Assembly (NCBI GenBank): GCA_043739385.1
Contig: JAYUED010000059.1
Coordinates: 54,640 to 118,639 of the forward strand
DNA: 64,000 nucleotides
Direction of reading: 5' to 3'
Source: Defluviibacillus sp043739385
GTDB taxonomy: Bacteria; Pseudomonadota; Gammaproteobacteria; Burkholderiales; Burkholderiaceae_C
How positions within the stretch are numbered: the first letter of the stretch is position 1; the number at the start of each line of letters is the position of its first letter. A program made the position numbers and the translations under genes. This document shows positions 26,266-36,396 of the stretch, one piece after another. Below the pieces are notes generated by a model that was not told the DNA's origin, made no database searches, and saw only the letters and a list, made by a program, of their open reading frames with translations.

Positions 26266-27690
26266 TTAACTTACAGCCACGTTTGATGCTACCGCTTGGG
26301 TCGCGAGCGAACCCAGCACCATACCCAACACGGCCGCCAGCAAACCCATCAGCTGCGCAGGCAGCACCTCGCCCCAAGGAGTAGCGAGGAACAATACCCA
26401 GGTCAGCAACCCCAGCCCAATCGAGAATAGTGCACCCTGCGTGTTGGCGCGCTGCCAATACAAGCCAGCAACTAGCGGCACAAAAGCGCCCACCAAAGTC
26501 ACTTGGTACGCCCCAGAGACCATCTCGTAAATCGACGTACCTTGCATTTTGATGGCATAGACCAGCACCAGCGAACTGAACACCAATACGGTGAAGCGCA
26601 TAGTTTTCAACTCACTGCGGTCGCTCATTTTGGGGCGAAACTGCCGCCAAATGTTCTCAACAAATGTCACACTCGGTGCCAATAGTGTGGCGGAAGCACT
26701 GGATTTGATGGCCGACAGTAGCGCACCAAAGAACAGAACCTGCATTACAAAAGGCATTTTTTCTAGAACCAATGTAGGCAGCACTTTTTGTGGATCGTCT
26801 TTCAGCAGTGCCGCCGTTTGCTCCGGCATGATGAGGAGCGCACTGGCAACCAAAAACATCGGTACAAACGCAAACAGGATGTAGCACACACCGCCAATCA
26901 CAGGCCCACGCGTAGCGGCATAGGAGCTGTTGGCTGACATCACACGCTGAAACACGTCTTGCTGTGGAATTGAGCCAAACATCATGGTAATGGCTGCTGC
27001 GAAGAAGAAAAGAATGTCTTTGAAGCTAGGTTCTGGCCAGAAACGAAACAAATCCTTGCTGACTGCAAAGGCAATAACTTTGTCCGCACCACCAGCCATG
27101 TGGCCCGCAAAAATCGCCAAGATAGCTAAACCACCGACCAGAATAATCATCTGGATAAAGTCCGTCACTGCCACCGACCACATGCCACCATAAAGCGTGT
27201 AGGCCAAGATGGACACCACACCAATCAGCATACCCACGGATATGCTGATTGCACCAGCTGACAGCACGTTGAACACCAGCCCCAGCGCCGTCACTTGCGC
27301 CGACACCCAACCCAAGTAACTGAGCATGATGATGAGCGAACACAGCACCTCCACGGTACGGCCAAAGCGGTTACGGTAATAGCCACTGATGGTCAGCAAG
27401 TCCATTTTGTAGAGCTTGCTGGCAAAGAATAGCCCCACCAAAATCAAACAGGTGCCTGCACCAAACGGATCTTCCACCACGCCATTTAAGCCGCTGTTGA
27501 CGAACTTGGCCGGGATGCCCAGCACTGTCTCTGAGCCAAACCAAGTTGCAAATGTGGTGGTGACGATCATCGCCAGAGGCAACCTGCGCCCTGCAATAGC
27601 GAAGTCTGCTGAGTTTTTAACTCGTCGAGCGGCAACCAGGCCAATCGCAATCGTGACCAGTAAATAAATGAAAACCAATGTCAACAGCAC
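26266..27690 (-). CDS. Sodium:solute symporter family transporter
   Basis: A 474-residue inner-membrane protein of the SSS (SLC5-like) family with about 13 hydrophobic segments. Recognisable parts are FATWFGSETVLGIPAKFVNS near TM2, YTLYGGMWSVAVTDFIQMII, FGSIPQQDVFQRVMSA and LLSAIKSSASATLLAPS, typical of this family's LeuT-fold core. The substrate cannot be read from sequence; pyruvate, proline, acetate and similar solutes are used by relatives. It follows ubiB by 50 bp in the same direction and may be cotranscribed by read-through. Confidence 0.9.
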   Translation of the reverse strand: MLLTLVFIYLLVTIAIGLVAARRVKNSADFAIAGRRLPLAMIVTTTFATWFGSETVLGIPAKFVNSGLNGVVEDPFGAGTCLILVGLFFASKLYKMDLLTISGYYRNRFGRTVEVLCSLIIMLSYLGWVSAQVTALGLVFNVLSAGAISISVGMLIGVVSILAYTLYGGMWSVAVTDFIQMIILVGGLAILAIFAGHMAGGADKVIAFAVSKDLFRFWPEPSFKDILFFFAAAITMMFGSIPQQDVFQRVMSANSSYAATRGPVIGGVCYILFAFVPMFLVASALLIMPEQTAALLKDDPQKVLPTLVLEKMPFVMQVLFFGALLSAIKSSASATLLAPSVTFVENIWRQFRPKMSDRSELKTMRFTVLVFSSLVLVYAIKMQGTSIYEMVSGAYQVTLVGAFVPLVAGLYWQRANTQGALFSIGLGLLTWVLFLATPWGEVLPAQLMGLLAAVLGMVLGSLATQAVASNVAVS

Positions 27691-27740
27691 GATGAACCCC
27701 TCAAACTTCTGACCTCTGCTCTGTATCGCACCTCAGCGCA

Positions 27741-29312
27741 TTAAAACAGCTTTACCCGCACCACCAGCTGCATAACGAAGAGCCCCAGCGTGAAGCCCAG
27801 TGCGCCGTAAATCAGACCTTGCAACAGTTTGTTGGTGCGTTGCTGCGCTTCTAACAGCGCTTGCAAGCTCCGTTCCTGCGGAGAAAGACCATTGCGCTGC
27901 TTCAAAAACTCCGCCAACAAACGGGGCAACTCTGGCAGAAGTTTGGCGTAGCGCGGCGCCTCCGCTTTGAGCTGGTCAATGAGCTTTTTCGGACCCACTT
28001 GGTTAATCATCCAAGTCTCAAGGAAAGGCTTGGCAGTGGCCCACAAATCCAATTCTGGGTCAAGCTGACGACCCAAGCCTTCGATGTTGAGCAGGGTTTT
28101 TTGCAGCAGCACCAATTGCGGCTGGATTTCAACCTGAAAACGACGTGAAGTTTGAAACAAACGCATCAGCACCAAACCCAAAGAGATTTCTTTCAATGGA
28201 CGGTCAAAGTAAGGCTCGCACACCGAACGAATAGCGGACTCCAACTCGTCCACCCTCGTCGTTGCCGGCACCCAACCCGATTCAATATGTAACTCGGCAA
28301 CTCGTTTGTAGTCGCGCCGGAAAAACGCAGTGAAATTTTGCGCTAAATACTCTTTATCCACCTCGGTCAGCGTACCAACAATACCGAAATCCAGCGAAAT
28401 ATAACGCCCCAGTGTCTCTGGTGCAACGCTGACCATGATGTTGCCAGGGTGCATATCGGCATGAAAAAAACCGTCACGAAACACCTGAGTGAAAAACAGC
28501 GTGACGCCATCTCGCGCCAATTGTTTCATGTCAACACCAGCCTCGATCAACCGCGCAGTCTGGTTAATCGGGATGCCACTCATTCGCTCCATCACCATGA
28601 CGTCGGGATGGCAGTAGTCCCAAAACATCTCGGGAATCATCACCAAATCCAGCCCAGCCATATTGCGGCGTAGCTGCGCCGCGCTGGAGGCTTCACGAAT
28701 CAAGTCCAGCTCATCGTGCAGGTACTTGTCGAATTCGGCCACTACCTCACGAGGCTTCAGTCGCTTGCCATCGGCGGATGAACCCTCCACCCAACCGGCC
28801 ATCATGCGCATCAGGCTCAGGTCTTTTTCAATCGCGGGCAGCATATTGGGGCGTAGCACCTTGACAGCCACGTCACGCTCTTCGCCATTACGATCAAGAA
28901 TGCGCGCGAAGTGAACCTGCGCGATGGATGCACTGGCGATGGGTATACGGTCAAACTGGGTAAAAATTTGGTCAATCGGCTTGCGAAAAGCGCGCTCGAT
29001 GGTTGCGACAGCCACCTCAGAGCCAAACGGCGGCACACGGTCTTGCAGCAAGGCCAGCTCATCGGAAATATCCACAGGCAGCAAATCGCGGCGGGTCGAT
29101 AACACTTGGCCAAATTTGACAAAAATTGGCCCAAGCTGCTCCAGCGCTTCACGCAAACGCTGGCCGCGTGGCGCGTCCAGCTTGCGGCCCAGTGTGACGA
29201 TACGTGTCATACGGCGCAGCCAAGGGTGCGAAAAGCTGGACAGCACCAACTCGTCCAGCCCATAGCGCAACACAATCATCAGAATGTAAGCGCCGCGCAT
29301 GAAGCGCGTCAT
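27741..29312 (-). CDS. ubiB: Ubiquinone biosynthesis protein kinase-like UbiB
   Basis: A 523-residue atypical kinase/ATPase of the ABC1/ADCK family needed for ubiquinone synthesis. The invariant KxGQ motif is in GPIFVKFGQVLSTRRDLLP, the Ala-rich nucleotide loop in ASASIAQVHFARI, and the catalytic-type residues in FHADMHPGNIM and SLDFGIVGTL. Two C-terminal hydrophobic segments (LLQGLIYGALGFTLGLFVMQ) anchor it to the membrane. ATG 29312 overlaps the ubiJ stop by 4 bp; the frame upstream to 29465 lies inside ubiJ and is not used. Confidence 0.95.
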   Translation of the reverse strand: MTRFMRGAYILMIVLRYGLDELVLSSFSHPWLRRMTRIVTLGRKLDAPRGQRLREALEQLGPIFVKFGQVLSTRRDLLPVDISDELALLQDRVPPFGSEVAVATIERAFRKPIDQIFTQFDRIPIASASIAQVHFARILDRNGEERDVAVKVLRPNMLPAIEKDLSLMRMMAGWVEGSSADGKRLKPREVVAEFDKYLHDELDLIREASSAAQLRRNMAGLDLVMIPEMFWDYCHPDVMVMERMSGIPINQTARLIEAGVDMKQLARDGVTLFFTQVFRDGFFHADMHPGNIMVSVAPETLGRYISLDFGIVGTLTEVDKEYLAQNFTAFFRRDYKRVAELHIESGWVPATTRVDELESAIRSVCEPYFDRPLKEISLGLVLMRLFQTSRRFQVEIQPQLVLLQKTLLNIEGLGRQLDPELDLWATAKPFLETWMINQVGPKKLIDQLKAEAPRYAKLLPELPRLLAEFLKQRNGLSPQERSLQALLEAQQRTNKLLQGLIYGALGFTLGLFVMQLVVRVKLF

Positions 29313-29869
29313 GGTGCGGTCTTCCGTGCAGTGTCGCGCTTTAAGCCACCAGGCCAATTCGCCACAAAGCCACGCAAGGCGCTGGCTATACCCTGACCAA
29401 TTTGACCTAAGCGGTGCGCCATTACATCGCCCACAATTTTGGACAGATCTTCTTCCACGTCCCAACGAACATGGTCTACCAGCCAGTTCACCTCGGCAGC
29501 CAACTGCACATCTCCTTCGATGCGCACCTCAGGCTTGTCACCGCGCAACGTTTTTTGCAGCACATCAAAAGGCGAGGCTTGGGTAACGGTAAGCGTCAAA
29601 TCAGGCTTGCCCCCGGGTACTGCCACATCAAGAAGTCCAGCAGGCGTTGCTACCAGATTAAGAGCAAATAAACGCCACTGAACAAGTACTGTCAAGCCTT
29701 TTTGTCGCTGGAGGCGCGCCATGGCTTCAGGCTCTTGTTGCAGCACATGGTTGAGCAGCAACACCACACGGTGTTGCACCTCGTGCACGGCCCAAGGGGG
29801 TGGGGAAAGGCGCGCCGCCAAGCTATTGAAGGTGCTGTCCAGAAATGAAAAAGGAGACTGTGTTGCCAT
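29309..29869 (-). CDS. ubiJ: Ubiquinone biosynthesis accessory factor UbiJ
   Basis: A 186-residue protein with an SCP2-type lipid-binding domain (about residues 20-120) and a helical C-terminal region. UbiJ works with UbiK in a soluble Ubi complex that holds ubiquinone intermediates. Recognition rests on the small SCP2-like size, EVNWLVDHVRWDVEEDLSKI (shared with UbiJ proteins) and the position directly upstream of ubiB. It lies in the order ubiE-Tim44-ubiJ-ubiB rather than ubiE-ubiJ-ubiB. Confidence 0.88.
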   Translation of the reverse strand: MATQSPFSFLDSTFNSLAARLSPPPWAVHEVQHRVVLLLNHVLQQEPEAMARLQRQKGLTVLVQWRLFALNLVATPAGLLDVAVPGGKPDLTLTVTQASPFDVLQKTLRGDKPEVRIEGDVQLAAEVNWLVDHVRWDVEEDLSKIVGDVMAHRLGQIGQGIASALRGFVANWPGGLKRDTARKTAP

Positions 29870-29923
29870 AGTCTCCTATTATTGCGGCTTTCACCGCAGC
29901 CCATCAGACCTTAGTACAGGGAC

Positions 29924-30940
29924 TTACTGCAAAGCCTGTACCCCAGCGACCAACCAGCCCCCGCCAGTTTTGCTTTTGGTCATGTTCCATACCTCGCGGA
30001 ATGAACTGGGGCCGGCTGAGGCATCTTCGCGAATCATGCCTGAGAACTCCACACTGGCCATGTAACTGCCGGTCAATTCCTCAATGCCCAGCAGCTGCGC
30101 TTCAAGCACCATCACCTCGGTTTTATTGGGGCTCGTACCACCATGCGATTCACGCTCGGTCAGCTGGGTTTTAATTTCGCTCAGCATCGTGTCCGTCATC
30201 ATCACCCGCAGGGCAGGAATGTCGGAGCGATCCCATGCATCTTGCAAGTTGGTGAAGTTGGCTTTGGCCGAGGTCAAGAAGCCGGCACTGTCAAAGTCAG
30301 CGGGGACACTCCAGTTTTGAGAGCCTTGTAAGGCAGAGCCAATCATGCTGGCACCACCCGCGCCTGCCGCCATTTTGTTCGCGTCAAACGCCAGACTGTT
30401 TCGCTCCCAAGGACGGGCAGACGCATCGTTGCCCACGTTCTCAGGGCTGTAGCTGCGCGGTACGCTGGCGTTCGCTGCACTACCTGCGCCTTGGAAGGCC
30501 ATGCTGTTGCGCTGTATGCCGGAGGAACTGCCCTCACCACTGGCTTGTTGCGCTCGGCGAGCGCGCATCACCGCACTGAACACCATCATGCCCGCCATCA
30601 CCAGCAAGCCAATCAGGATGAACTGACCAAAGCCTTCACCAAAGCCCATGGAGTGAGCCAACCATGCCAAACCCAAACCAGCGGCCACACCGCCCAACAT
30701 CGCACCCCAAGGGCGCTTAGGCGCTACCGCTGCAGGCGCCATGGGCGCCGCAGCAGGTCTGGCCGTTGCTGCACTTTGTGCTGGACTGGCCACGCTGCCC
30801 GATGCGCCACCGGCATCACGTTGAGTCACGTTGTTGGATTGTTGGCCCATGGATTTACCTCCACCCATACGGCGAGCGGCATCAGCGTCCAAACTTCCCA
30901 GGGCCATGAAAGCGGCCAATACAACAGACAGTAGTTTCAT
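29924..30940 (-). CDS. Tim44-domain protein
   Basis: A 338-residue secreted or membrane-anchored protein. A signal peptide (MKLLSVVLAAFMALGSLDADA) is followed by a low-complexity Ala/Pro/Gly/Ser linker, two hydrophobic segments around GGVAAGLGLAWLAHSMGFGE and FILIGLLVMAGMMVFSAVMR, and a C-terminal Tim44-like domain (about residues 220-338) with LRVMMTDTMLSEIKTQL. ATG 30940 is preferred because GGAG sits 6 nt upstream. ATG 30946 follows GGAG without a gap and would be poorly positioned. It lies between ubiE and ubiJ; a role in ubiquinone synthesis is not established. Confidence 0.88.
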   Translation of the reverse strand: MKLLSVVLAAFMALGSLDADAARRMGGGKSMGQQSNNVTQRDAGGASGSVASPAQSAATARPAAAPMAPAAVAPKRPWGAMLGGVAAGLGLAWLAHSMGFGEGFGQFILIGLLVMAGMMVFSAVMRARRAQQASGEGSSSGIQRNSMAFQGAGSAANASVPRSYSPENVGNDASARPWERNSLAFDANKMAAGAGGASMIGSALQGSQNWSVPADFDSAGFLTSAKANFTNLQDAWDRSDIPALRVMMTDTMLSEIKTQLTERESHGGTSPNKTEVMVLEAQLLGIEELTGSYMASVEFSGMIREDASAGPSSFREVWNMTKSKTGGGWLVAGVQALQ

Positions 30941-31008
30941 TTTCATCTCCAAAAAATCAATTTGAACCTGAACTTGCGTCAAGGGACATTAGGTTAAGAG
31001 CACGCCGT

Positions 31009-31740
31009 TCAGCACTTGATGCCCACATGCAGCGCCACGACTCCACCTGTCATGTTGTGGTAGTCCACATGACCAAACCCGCTTTCCTTCATCAAGGTCT
31101 TTAAGGCTTCTTGCCCAGGATGCATACGGATGGACTCAGCCAAGTAACGGTAGCTGGCCTCGTCACCAGCCACCATGGAGCCGAGTTTGGGAAGAATGTT
31201 GAATGAATACCAGTCGTACACCTTCTCTAGAGATGAGGCAACTTTAGAAAATTCCAATACCAAAAGCTTTCCACCGGGTTTCAGTACACGGTTCATTTCG
31301 CCCAAAGCCACATCTTTGTGTGTCATATTTCGGAGGCCAAAGGCGACGCTCACGCGGTCAAAACTGGCATCGGCAAAGGGCAGTTTTTCAGCATCGCACA
31401 CCAGTGTGGGTAACGCCAGGCCCTCGTCGAGCAAGCGATCTCGTCCGGTGCGCAGCATGGCTTCGTTGATATCGGTGTGTACGACTTGGCCGGTTTTACC
31501 GACCTTTTTGGCAAAGGCGCGGGCCAAATCGCCAGTACCACCGGCAATGTCAAGTACGCGGTGGCCTTCATGTAAATCGGCCACCAGTACGGTGTAAGCC
31601 TTCCAGGCGCGATGCAGGCCCATGGACATGAGGTCGTTCATCACGTCGTATTTGCTGGCGACGGAGTCGAATACGCCGCGCACGCGCTGCGCTTTGTCGC
31701 GCTCATCGACCGATTGGAAACCAAAGTGTGTTGTGCTCAT
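31009..31740 (-). CDS. ubiE: Ubiquinone/menaquinone C-methyltransferase
   Basis: A 243-residue SAM-dependent methyltransferase that adds the C-methyl group during ubiquinone synthesis. The N-terminal FGFQSVDERDKAQRVRGVFD, the SAM-binding motif VLDIAGGTGDLARAFA and the C-terminal YHNMTGGVVALHVG are UbiE signatures. It opens the ubiE-Tim44-ubiJ-ubiB block, with 68 bp before the Tim44 gene. Confidence 0.97.
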   Translation of the reverse strand: MSTTHFGFQSVDERDKAQRVRGVFDSVASKYDVMNDLMSMGLHRAWKAYTVLVADLHEGHRVLDIAGGTGDLARAFAKKVGKTGQVVHTDINEAMLRTGRDRLLDEGLALPTLVCDAEKLPFADASFDRVSVAFGLRNMTHKDVALGEMNRVLKPGGKLLVLEFSKVASSLEKVYDWYSFNILPKLGSMVAGDEASYRYLAESIRMHPGQEALKTLMKESGFGHVDYHNMTGGVVALHVGIKC

Positions 31741-31859
31741 GGGCGTAATCCTAGGGCCGAATGCCCCGAATCAGTGCCAAACTTTCAACTAAATTCAAAG
31801 AGTTTTTGCGGAAGTTTAAAAATAAAGAGCCTACTTCGCAATCTAGGTATGCCTTAGAT

Positions 31860-31876
31860 GCTATTTAAAAAATAGC
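31860..31876. repeat. GCTAY-N7-RTAGC palindrome, copy between DUF971 and ubiE
   Basis: GCTAT-TTAAAAA-ATAGC in the 196-bp gap between the two genes. On the minus strand it is upstream of ubiE by about 120 bp. It shares the 5-7-5 layout with four other copies. Confidence 0.5.
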
Positions 31877-31936
31877 AATTCAAAAGCAAGATTCATCAAC
31901 GAGGATGCCCTAAATCAGGGCTTGCCCATGAAAAAA

Positions 31937-32350
31937 TTAGTGGCTGCTACAGGCGTGACCGCCTTTTTCCAGCATCGGCGCATCGCGCTGAACGCCCGCC
32001 AATTGCAAACGCTTCTCATAATCGGCCCATAACTGGTCTTGCTGCGAGCCCAGAAAGTAGAGGAAATCCCACGAAAAAATACCGGTATCGTGCCCATCCG
32101 TGAAGCTGGGTTGTACCGCGTAGTTACCTACCGGCTCCAGCCCCTTCAAGCCCACCTCGCGCTTGCCGGTTTGCAGCACCTCTTGCCCAGGGCCGTGGCC
32201 CTGTACCTCGGCCGAAGGCGAGTAGATGCGCATCAACTCAAACGGAATACGAAACTGTTTGCCATCCGAAAACTCAACTTCAAGCACACGCGATTTAGCG
32301 TGAACTGTCATTGCTTCGGGCTTGGGGGAGTTGGGGGTTAAACCTGCCAT
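31937..32350 (-). CDS. DUF971-family protein
   Basis: A 137-residue small soluble protein of the DUF971 family, related to the N-terminal domain of gamma-butyrobetaine hydroxylase. Family features are LEVEFSDGKQFRIPFELMRI followed by YSPSAEV, then VQPSFTDGHDTGIFSWDFLY. The C-terminus GGHACSSH is a putative metal site. It lies 51 bp after the large oxidoreductase and before ubiE. Its function is not known; the Fe-S cluster metabolism suggested for relatives is not shown here. Confidence 0.88.
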   Translation of the reverse strand: MAGLTPNSPKPEAMTVHAKSRVLEVEFSDGKQFRIPFELMRIYSPSAEVQGHGPGQEVLQTGKREVGLKGLEPVGNYAVQPSFTDGHDTGIFSWDFLYFLGSQQDQLWADYEKRLQLAGVQRDAPMLEKGGHACSSH

Positions 32351-32401
32351 GGGGAATGCCTTTATTTCGTTTGAAAGTGAGTTTGAACGTCGGTTTGACA
32401 G

Positions 32402-35400
32402 TTACACCAGCACGCGCTCGATACCGCCGGTATTCGCCGCGCTGACGTATTTACCCATCCAGTCTTTGCCCAAAATCTGGTTGGCCATCTCGACTACGAT
32501 GTAATCAGCCTCAAGCAAACCGTTATTCAGGTCATTGCCATAGCGTGACAGTCCCTGTAAACAGCTGGGGCAACTCGTCAAAATTTTGACGTTGGCGGCC
32601 TCGCCCTTGACAGCTTCCGTACCCGTCAGCTCGCGCAGCGCCGCCGCGTCTTTTTGCAACTCTTCTTCCTTGCGAAAGCGGATTTGCGTCGAAATATCAG
32701 GCCGCGTAACGCCCAGGGTGCCGGATTCACCGCAGCAGCGCTTTGATTCGAGCACCTTATCGCCCATCAACGCTTTGACGGTCTTCATCGGCTCTTGCAG
32801 CTTCATCGGGCTGTGGCAAGGGTCATGGTAGAGGTACCCTTGGTCACCACCGGTGTTCAGCGTGATGCCTTTTTCCAGCAAATACTCATGGATATCGATG
32901 ATGCGGCTGCCAGGGAAAATTTTCTCGAATTGGTAGCCCTGCAACTGGTCGTAACAAGTGCCGCAGCTCACCACCACGGTTTTGATATCCAAGTAGTTCA
33001 GCGTGTTTGCCACACGGTGGAACAGCACCCGGTTGTCCGTGATCATCTTTTCAGCCTTGTCCGCTTGACCTGATCCACGCTGTGGGTAGCCGCAGCACAG
33101 GTAGCCGGGTGGCAACACGGTTTGTACACCAGCGTGCCACAGCATGGCTTGCGTAGCCAAACCAACCTGAGAGAACAGCCGCTCTGAGCCGCAGCCAGGG
33201 AAGTAAAACACCGCCTCGGTCTCCGCCGTGGTGGTTTTGGGGTCGCGGATGATCGGGACGTAGTCTTTGTCCTCAATATCGAGCAGCGCACGCGCCGTCT
33301 TTTTGGGCAAACCGGAGGGCATCTTTTTGTTAATGAAGTGAATCACCTGCTCTTTGATCGGTGCCGTGCCCACGCTGGCCGGTGGCTTGGCAGTTTGCGT
33401 TTTGGCAAAACTGCGCAACACATCGTTTGCCAAACGCTGGGCTTTGAAGCCCACATCGACCATGGCACTGCGCATCACCTTGATAGTTTGCGGGTTGGTG
33501 GCGTTCAGGAAGAACATCGCGGCGGCATTGCCAGGACGGAAGCTCTTTTGCCCCATTTTGCGCAGCAGATTGCGCATGTTCATCGAGACTTCACCGAAGT
33601 CGATATTCACCGGACACGGTGTCAAACACTTATGGCAAACGGTGCAGTGGTCGGCCACGTCTTCAAACTCTTCCCAGTGCTTGATGGAAATGCCGCGCCG
33701 GGTCTGCTCTTCGTACAGAAAAGCCTCCACCAAGAGCGAGGTCGCCAAAATCTTGTTGCGCGGGCTGTACAGCAAGTTGGCGCGCGGCACATGTGTGGCG
33801 CAGACAGGCTTGCATTTGCCGCAGCGCAAGCAGTCCTTCACACTGGCAGCAATCTCGCCAATGTCGCTTTGCTGCATGATGAGCGACTCATGGCCCATCA
33901 GACCGAAGCTAGGGGTGTAGGCGTTGGTCAAGTCTGCCAGCATCAGGGGTGCACCACCTGCTTGCGCACGGTCTACCTGCATAGTTTGCTCCTTACTTCG
34001 GAGCAACTTGCCTTTATTGAAGCGGCCTTCAGGGTCAATGCGCGCTTTGTAGTCGGTGAATGGCTGCAACTCCGCATCCGTCAAAAATTCCAGCTTGGTG
34101 ATGCCAATACCGTGCTCACCCGAAATCACGCCGTCCAGACTGCGCGCCAACACCATGATGCGTTTAACCGCCTCATGCGCAGCTTGCAGCATGTCGTAGT
34201 CGTCGCTGTTGACGGGGATGTTGGTGTGAACATTGCCGTCACCCGCGTGCATGTGAAGTGCCACCCAGACACGGCCCTTGAGCACGCGCTTGTGGATGGC
34301 GTTGCATTCGTCCAATAGAGGCTGGAACGCCACCCCCGAGAAGATACCTTGCAGCGGCGCGCGGATTTGCGTCTTCCAGCTTGCCCGCAATGCGTGGTCT
34401 TGCAGTTGTGGAAACAGGGTCTCCACGTTGTCCAGCCAGCCTTGCCACAGCGTACGTACCTCGCGCACCAGCGCCAGGCCAAGCGCTACGCGGTCTTCCA
34501 GCAGCTCAGCAGACGGAATATCGTTAGCGTCATCGCCCTTGCCCAACGGCAGCTTGCCGGTGGTAAAAAAGGCTTCCAGCGCGTCGCACAGCTTGAGCTT
34601 GTTGCGCAAGCTCAACTCGATGTTGATACGCTCAATGCCATCGGTGTATTCAGCCATGCGGGGCAACGGAATCACCACATCTTCGTTAATTTTGAAGGCA
34701 TTGGTGTGCTTGGAAATTGCAGCCGTACGCTTGCGGTCCAACCAGAATTTCTTACGCGCTTCCGGGCTGATGGCGATAAAGCCTTCACCGCTGCGTGAAT
34801 TGGCGATGCGCACCACCTCGGAGGTGGCACGGGCCACGGCGTCGGCGTCATCCCCGGCAATGTCGCCCACCAACACCATCTTGGGCAGGGTGCCACGCTT
34901 GGATTTGGTGGTGTAGCCCACAGCGCGCAGGTAGCGGTCGTCCAGATGCTCCAAACCGGCGAGTAATACGCCGGAGCGCGTTTGCTCTGCAAACATGAAA
35001 TCTTTGATTTCAACGATGCTGGGCACGGCGTCTTTGGCATGGCCGAAAAACTCCAGACACACGGTGCGGGTGTGCTTCGGCATGCGGTGAACGATCCAAC
35101 GGCCCGACGTAATCAGGCCATCGCAGCCTTCTTTCTGGATACCAGGCAGGCCGCTGAGGAACTTGTCAGTCACATCTTTGCCCAAGCCTTCCTTGCGGAA
35201 GCTGGGGCCGGGAATATCCAAGCGCTCGGTTTTGATGTGGGTTTTGCCGTCCGCCTCGAAATATTTCAGCTCAAAGCTGGCCATGGGCGTGTCGTGTATC
35301 TTGCCCAGGTTGTGGTTCAGGCGCGTGACTTCCAGCCATTGCGCGTCGGGCGTCACCATGCGCCATGAGGCCAAGTTGTCCAGCGCAGTGCCCCAGAGCA

Positions 35401-36319
35401 CGGCTTTTTTACCCCCTGCATTCATGGCGATGTTGCCACCTACACAGCTGGCTTCGGCAGAGGTGGGATCAACAGCGAAGATATAGCCACCACGCTCTGC
35501 GGCATCGGCCACGCGCTGCGTCACCACACCAGCCCCACTCCAGATAGTCGGCACAGGATGGTCTACGCCGGGCAGCGTCATCATCTCCACCTCAGTCATG
35601 GCCTCTAACTTTTCGGTGTTGATGACGGCGCTGCGCCACGTCAGTGGAATCGCACCCCCGGTGTACCCAGTGCCACCGCCACGCGGAATAATGGTCAACT
35701 TCAACTCGATACAAGCCCGCACCAGACCAGCCATTTCGGCCTCGGTATCGGGCGTGAGCACGACAAACGGGTATTCAACGCGCCAGTCAGTGGCGTCAGT
35801 CACGTGGGACACCCGCGAGAGTCCGTCAAACTTGATGTTGTCTTTGGCAGTGACTTTGCTCAGCTTGCGGGCGGATTGCTTGCGCAGCTCAGCCACTTCT
35901 GAAAACATAGCATCAAATGCACGAACAGCAAGCGCTGCAGCGGCTAAAAGCTCAGAAACCAGCGCATCGCGCGCTGCATCAGCCTGAGGCGTTCGGCGCT
36001 TTTGCACTTCTTGCAGGCGGTGATCCAGCGCCTCGACCAACTGTCGGCGGCGCTTGGGGTTGTCGAGCAAATCGTCTTGCAAATAGGGGTTGCGCTGTAC
36101 CACCCAAATATCACCCAAAATCTCATACAACATACGCGCAGAACGGCCCGTGCGGCGCTCAGTGCGCAGCTGGCTGGCCAGCTCCCAGCCACGATGGCCG
36201 AGCAGTCGGATCACGATTTCTCGGTCAGAGAAGCTCGTGTAGTTATAGGGAATTTCGCGCAAACGCATAGGCTCTGCGGCCTGTGACAACAGGGTGGCCA
36301 TCGCAACGGGAGCATTCAT
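32402..36319 (-). CDS. DUF3683 FAD-linked oxidase / Fe-S oxidoreductase fusion
   Basis: A very large 1305-residue flavin and iron-sulphur protein. The domains in order are a DUF3683 region starting REIPYNYTSFSDREIVIRLL (about 20), an FAD-binding PCMH domain with IIPRGGGTGYTGGAIP (about 210), a C-terminal FAD oxidase domain with WVALHMHAGDGNVHTNIP (about 685) and ISGEHGIG, two 4Fe-4S motifs CLRCGKCKPVC and CTVCHKCLTPC (about 850-920), and CCG repeats (FPGCGSERLF, GYLCCGYPQRGSG, CHSPMK, CCGESGTLG). This fuses GlcD-like and GlcF-like functions in one chain. It probably oxidises D-lactate or another 2-hydroxy acid to the quinone pool; the substrate is inferred. Confidence 0.9.
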   Translation of the reverse strand: MNAPVAMATLLSQAAEPMRLREIPYNYTSFSDREIVIRLLGHRGWELASQLRTERRTGRSARMLYEILGDIWVVQRNPYLQDDLLDNPKRRRQLVEALDHRLQEVQKRRTPQADAARDALVSELLAAAALAVRAFDAMFSEVAELRKQSARKLSKVTAKDNIKFDGLSRVSHVTDATDWRVEYPFVVLTPDTEAEMAGLVRACIELKLTIIPRGGGTGYTGGAIPLTWRSAVINTEKLEAMTEVEMMTLPGVDHPVPTIWSGAGVVTQRVADAAERGGYIFAVDPTSAEASCVGGNIAMNAGGKKAVLWGTALDNLASWRMVTPDAQWLEVTRLNHNLGKIHDTPMASFELKYFEADGKTHIKTERLDIPGPSFRKEGLGKDVTDKFLSGLPGIQKEGCDGLITSGRWIVHRMPKHTRTVCLEFFGHAKDAVPSIVEIKDFMFAEQTRSGVLLAGLEHLDDRYLRAVGYTTKSKRGTLPKMVLVGDIAGDDADAVARATSEVVRIANSRSGEGFIAISPEARKKFWLDRKRTAAISKHTNAFKINEDVVIPLPRMAEYTDGIERINIELSLRNKLKLCDALEAFFTTGKLPLGKGDDANDIPSAELLEDRVALGLALVREVRTLWQGWLDNVETLFPQLQDHALRASWKTQIRAPLQGIFSGVAFQPLLDECNAIHKRVLKGRVWVALHMHAGDGNVHTNIPVNSDDYDMLQAAHEAVKRIMVLARSLDGVISGEHGIGITKLEFLTDAELQPFTDYKARIDPEGRFNKGKLLRSKEQTMQVDRAQAGGAPLMLADLTNAYTPSFGLMGHESLIMQQSDIGEIAASVKDCLRCGKCKPVCATHVPRANLLYSPRNKILATSLLVEAFLYEEQTRRGISIKHWEEFEDVADHCTVCHKCLTPCPVNIDFGEVSMNMRNLLRKMGQKSFRPGNAAAMFFLNATNPQTIKVMRSAMVDVGFKAQRLANDVLRSFAKTQTAKPPASVGTAPIKEQVIHFINKKMPSGLPKKTARALLDIEDKDYVPIIRDPKTTTAETEAVFYFPGCGSERLFSQVGLATQAMLWHAGVQTVLPPGYLCCGYPQRGSGQADKAEKMITDNRVLFHRVANTLNYLDIKTVVVSCGTCYDQLQGYQFEKIFPGSRIIDIHEYLLEKGITLNTGGDQGYLYHDPCHSPMKLQEPMKTVKALMGDKVLESKRCCGESGTLGVTRPDISTQIRFRKEEELQKDAAALRELTGTEAVKGEAANVKILTSCPSCLQGLSRYGNDLNNGLLEADYIVVEMANQILGKDWMGKYVSAANTGGIERVLV

Positions 36320-36396
36320 GGGGTGCAGGTACCTGAAAAATTCGAGGCCAGGCGCTACGCGCTCTTAGACCGTGGGGTGGGGGGCTTTGATTTTAA

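Noticed and set aside
33338..34318. A 326-codon open frame antisense to the FAD/Fe-S oxidoreductase
   Set aside because: Shadow of a conserved gene with no domain of its own.
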